Shown piece after piece: positions 61,184-64,000 of a stretch of 64,000 nucleotides of DNA (the first letter of the stretch is position 1; every line of letters begins with the position of its first letter). The notes under the pieces are model-generated. The model was not told the origin of the DNA and made no database searches. It was given only the letters and a program-made list of their open reading frames with translations. The position numbers and the translations under genes were made by a program. Source of the stretch: Lachnospiraceae bacterium MD329 (GTDB lineage Bacteria; Bacillota; Clostridia; UBA1381); the NCBI GenBank assembly GCA_010206265.1, contig VIQV01000026.1, positions 217,515-281,514 of the forward strand, in the 5' to 3' direction.

Positions 61184-63693
61184 AGAAAATAATCAGTATA
61201 ATGTTAAGCGTATTGTTTATTATTAGCAGTACAAATATAGTATTTGCTGAAAATGAACGATACTCCGAGGAGAAAATACAGGAATCGTTAGATATTTTGA
61301 AAATATTAGATGTTATATCCGATGATTATACAAAAGATACTGCTGCAAATCAGGAAGTAACAAGAGCAGAGTTCTCATATTATGCGGTTAGGTTAATTAA
61401 ATTGCAGGACTATAATCACAGTACATATTTTTATGATGTACCCGATAGCCATTGGGCGTTTGAAAGCATAAACGCATTAGCTTCAACAGGAGTTGTAAGC
61501 GGATATGGCGACCATCTGTTTATGCCCGACCAAAAAATAAGCAGTACGGAAGCGACAACGATATTGTTAAGACTGTTTGGATACAGCAGCGAATATTTCG
61601 GAGCAAACAGATTTAATTCACTTGCGGTAGAATTAGACTTGCTAAAAGGCTTCAAAGGTTCGTCTGTCCTGACTTTAGAGGATATGCTGATACTGCTTCG
61701 CAATGCGCTGGAATGTAACTTATGTGAAACGAAAATGGGTATAAACAAATCGTATTACATAGGTGATGAAACAGTATTATCAAAATACTACGACAGTTAT
61801 TTTGAAAAGGGAGTTTTAAGCGGAGCATCACGAATCAGTATTTACGGCGAGAGCATAAATGATAATACTGCCATAATAGACGGGGTTGAATATATTAACA
61901 ATTCAGAAACCCTTATAGATTATCTTGGTGAGGACATTTCATTTATATATCGCGAAAACGAGCGTGAGGATACACGCGAAATTTTATGGTTTCAATCCCG
62001 AAACAAGAATAATGATACCATAACCTTGGGACTCAAGGATGATAAAGAATACGATGTATCAAATAATAGTTTGAAATATGCTTTGGAGAGTGAAAATCGT
62101 ACACGCACGGTAAGACTTGCATCAAATATTACAATTCTTTATAACGGTGATGTTTATGACGATATTAACAAGGCTTTAAATGCTGAAAATTACACTGTTA
62201 AACTGCTGAAAACAAACAACAGTAACGCGTACAATTTAGCTATCGTTGAGGAATATTTTAATGTGGTTGTAAGCGGCGTAAGCTCAGAGGATGAATGTAT
62301 ATATAACAGCATAAACGGAGAAAAGATTTCATTAAGCGATAATGATTATGATAAGGTAACCATAATAGACGAAGGCGGTAATCCCACAGAGTTTTCGTCA
62401 ATCGTAGCAGACGATTGTGTAAGTGTTTATCGCTCGGCAAGCAACAGATTTATAAGAGCTGTTGTAAGCAAGCAAAAAATCACGGGTGTTATCTCATCAA
62501 TGAGTAATAGCGATAACCGTAAGACTATAACAATAGATGGTCAGGTGTATGAAGCATATACTGATAATGTTGATTTGTTTTCTGTAAAAACGGGTGAAAC
62601 AGTAACATTATTCTTGGATATAAACGGATATATAGCTAAAATCAAAAAGTCTACGGCTTCAATTAACGCGGCATTTTTACTCAATTCTTGGGTTGATGAC
62701 GCGGGAGATACTGCGTGGGCAAGACTGTTTACATCAACAGGTGACATCATAGAATGCGAAGCAATAAATAAATTGCGTATAAACGGTAACCGCGTGAACG
62801 GAGCGCAGAACGTGGTTAATCTACTGTCAAATAAGCAGTTGGTATTATATAAACTAAATAAGGATAATCAACTGACACAGATTGATACTGTAACAGCTAA
62901 CGGAAATCTGAAACAGCTTACATCATTTTCAGAGGGCGCGTTTAAATGGGGCAGCGGAAGAGTAAACAATAAAACGATTTTAAGCAGAGATACTATTGTC
63001 TTTTCTATTCCTAACGATTTGACAAATGCAAAGAAAGAAGATTTTGCTATCAAGCGTTTTTCGGATTTTGTAACAGACCAAAATTATAATACAGCGTCAT
63101 ATACTGCATCTGATACGGACGGGGCGGCGGAAATTCTTGTGGTCAAAGGTAAAGAATGGGGTACTCCCGATTATAATTCAGCAATGATTTTGGTAGATGA
63201 TGTGAATGAGGCTGTGGATGACGATGAAGAACTTGTATATCAGATTTGCGGTAACAGAGGACAGTCACGCGTTGAAGTAATGACAGAAAGCAGAGATGTA
63301 TTGAAGAATGTCAAGGTTGAAAAAGGTGATTTAATTAACATTATCTTAAATGATAAGGGAACTGTAAAAAGTGTGGACGTACTTTATGATGAGAATGTAA
63401 CAGAACAGCTTACAGGAACAAATCTTTATGTTCAGACGCGAGTAATCACTGCTTATGTAAATGAGATGGAAGATAATATCATGAAGATAGGATATGATTC
63501 TCCTTTAAGCTATGATGAAAAGTGGAATTGTGAAGGCGTACCTGTTTTAATCTATGATTCATCAAGAAGAAAAGACCCTATACAGGTTGGAACTACTGAC
63601 GATTTAAGAAATCTTGAAGTAACCGCAGACTATTCAAAGATACTTATACAGTCATATTATGCAGAACCGGTACAAATAATAATTTATAAATGA
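61180..63693 (+). CDS. Secreted protein with N-terminal SLH region and large beta-rich body
   Basis: 837 residues. Signal peptide ~1-24. Residues ~30-190 hold about two and a half SLH repeats, with TRAEFSYYAVRL, FYDVPDSHWAFESINAL and the less typical STEATTILLRLFGY. The remaining ~640 residues are beta-rich, of repeated small domains with no family recognised. SLH at the N-terminus suggests a cell-wall protein exposing its C-terminus. Start is GTG, overlapping the previous stop by 4 bp, so both SLH proteins are translated together. Confidence 0.8.
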   Translation: MKKIISIMLSVLFIISSTNIVFAENERYSEEKIQESLDILKILDVISDDYTKDTAANQEVTRAEFSYYAVRLIKLQDYNHSTYFYDVPDSHWAFESINALASTGVVSGYGDHLFMPDQKISSTEATTILLRLFGYSSEYFGANRFNSLAVELDLLKGFKGSSVLTLEDMLILLRNALECNLCETKMGINKSYYIGDETVLSKYYDSYFEKGVLSGASRISIYGESINDNTAIIDGVEYINNSETLIDYLGEDISFIYRENEREDTREILWFQSRNKNNDTITLGLKDDKEYDVSNNSLKYALESENRTRTVRLASNITILYNGDVYDDINKALNAENYTVKLLKTNNSNAYNLAIVEEYFNVVVSGVSSEDECIYNSINGEKISLSDNDYDKVTIIDEGGNPTEFSSIVADDCVSVYRSASNRFIRAVVSKQKITGVISSMSNSDNRKTITIDGQVYEAYTDNVDLFSVKTGETVTLFLDINGYIAKIKKSTASINAAFLLNSWVDDAGDTAWARLFTSTGDIIECEAINKLRINGNRVNGAQNVVNLLSNKQLVLYKLNKDNQLTQIDTVTANGNLKQLTSFSEGAFKWGSGRVNNKTILSRDTIVFSIPNDLTNAKKEDFAIKRFSDFVTDQNYNTASYTASDTDGAAEILVVKGKEWGTPDYNSAMILVDDVNEAVDDDEELVYQICGNRGQSRVEVMTESRDVLKNVKVEKGDLINIILNDKGTVKSVDVLYDENVTEQLTGTNLYVQTRVITAYVNEMEDNIMKIGYDSPLSYDEKWNCEGVPVLIYDSSRRKDPIQVGTTDDLRNLEVTADYSKILIQSYYAEPVQIIIYK

Positions 63694-63823
63694 GACTAAC
63701 TATTAAAAGTCAAGAGGAAAATGCAAATTTTCTAAAAAAGTTTTTGAGTTAGAATGAACATTGAAAATCGCATGACAAATAGAGCAACAAGTGTTGCTCG
63801 TCAAAAAATATCGAAATGAAAGA
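63694..63823. other. Non-coding stretch before the second IS110 gene
   Basis: 130 bp after the last surface gene. It contains GAGCAACA / TGTTGCTC (63782-63799, 2-nt spacer), an 8-bp palindrome downstream of the minus-strand transposase. The right-hand end of the insertion sequence probably lies here; the exact end cannot be set. Confidence 0.45.
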
Positions 63824-64000
63824 TTAAGCAGATTTAAAAACTTCGCCTGTTTTCTCTAAATGGTAAATCAGACGCACGAGTTTCTTTGCCGCATGTGATA
63901 CTGCAACATAGTAATGTTTGCCCTCAGAACATTTCTTTGACAGATATTCGCTAAAAGACGGTTCCCAACGACAGACAAATCTGGTTGCATTAAACAAACA
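63824..64000 (-). CDS. IS110-family transposase, C-terminal end (continues beyond the window)
   Basis: 58 residues read on the minus strand from the window edge to a TAA: RFVCRWEPSFSEYLSKKC, then KHYYVAVSHAAKKLVRLIYH and LEKTGEVF. This is the usual end of an IS110-family transposase (C-terminal Transposase_20 region). It differs from the end of the transposase at 43716-44960, so it is a separate element type. Confidence 0.85.
   Translation of the reverse strand, partial: CLFNATRFVCRWEPSFSEYLSKKCSEGKHYYVAVSHAAKKLVRLIYHLEKTGEVFKSA

Overview
The window is AT-rich chromosomal DNA of a spore-forming Clostridia-class Firmicute. The main evidence is a run of sporulation and division genes in the Bacillus/Clostridium order: a SpoVB-type flippase, mazG, an S4 protein (rqcP), yabP, yabQ, divIC and yabR. 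SLH-anchored surface proteins, a Tn1549-like conjugative element and enzymes for sialic acid and rhamnose-containing glycans suggest a gut glycan degrader. That last point is inference. No rRNA, tRNA or CRISPR array was recognised.

Layout. (1) 1-13 kb: end of ftsY, a YitT protein, aroA, the spoVB-to-yabR cluster (with an HU gene inserted), a large membrane protein with a DUF6273-like tail, Sua5/TsaC, an NSS transporter and a ferredoxin-type aldo/keto reductase. (2) 13-19.8 kb: a complete sialic acid catabolic cluster. Five genes run leftward (nanE, nanA, a sodium:solute symporter, a YhcH-type anomerase, a ROK kinase) and nagB-nagA run rightward, taking sialic acid to fructose-6-phosphate. (3) 20-28.25 kb: housekeeping genes: a YwlE-type phosphatase, rimI, tsaD, aroB, lspA, rluD, ddl, murI, a DUF1934 protein and a CtpA-type protease.

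(4) 28.5-46.7 kb: a decayed integrative conjugative element. It carries a sigma factor and small regulators, a lantibiotic-immunity-type ABC operon with its own two-component system and an operator of four hexamers spaced exactly 11 bp, TnpW, a truncated serine recombinase, remains of repA/parM/parR, a type III toxin-antitoxin locus, frameshifted virD4 and trbL genes, a virB2-like gene, a truncated next gene and an IS110 element with a candidate bridge RNA. Three reading frames appear to be in-frame chimeras made by internal deletion: RepA::ParM, ParR::Ig/SLH surface protein, and a mobile-element domain::NlpC/P60 tail. The type III locus (about 39.38-40.1 kb) has a consensus promoter, two 36-nt imperfect repeats plus a partial third, each able to form an H-type pseudoknot, a GTAA-loop terminator and a ToxN/AbiQ-family endoribonuclease. 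It may be the only part of the element still under selection.

(5) 46.7-63.7 kb: a surface glycan-degradation region. A GH106-like rhamnosidase with its AraC regulator faces a rightward run of two secreted clan-A (GH39-like) glycosidases, a secreted protein with four lectin-like modules and two SLH proteins. The window ends inside a second, different IS110-family transposase.

All names rest on motif and family recognition by eye; no database search was run.
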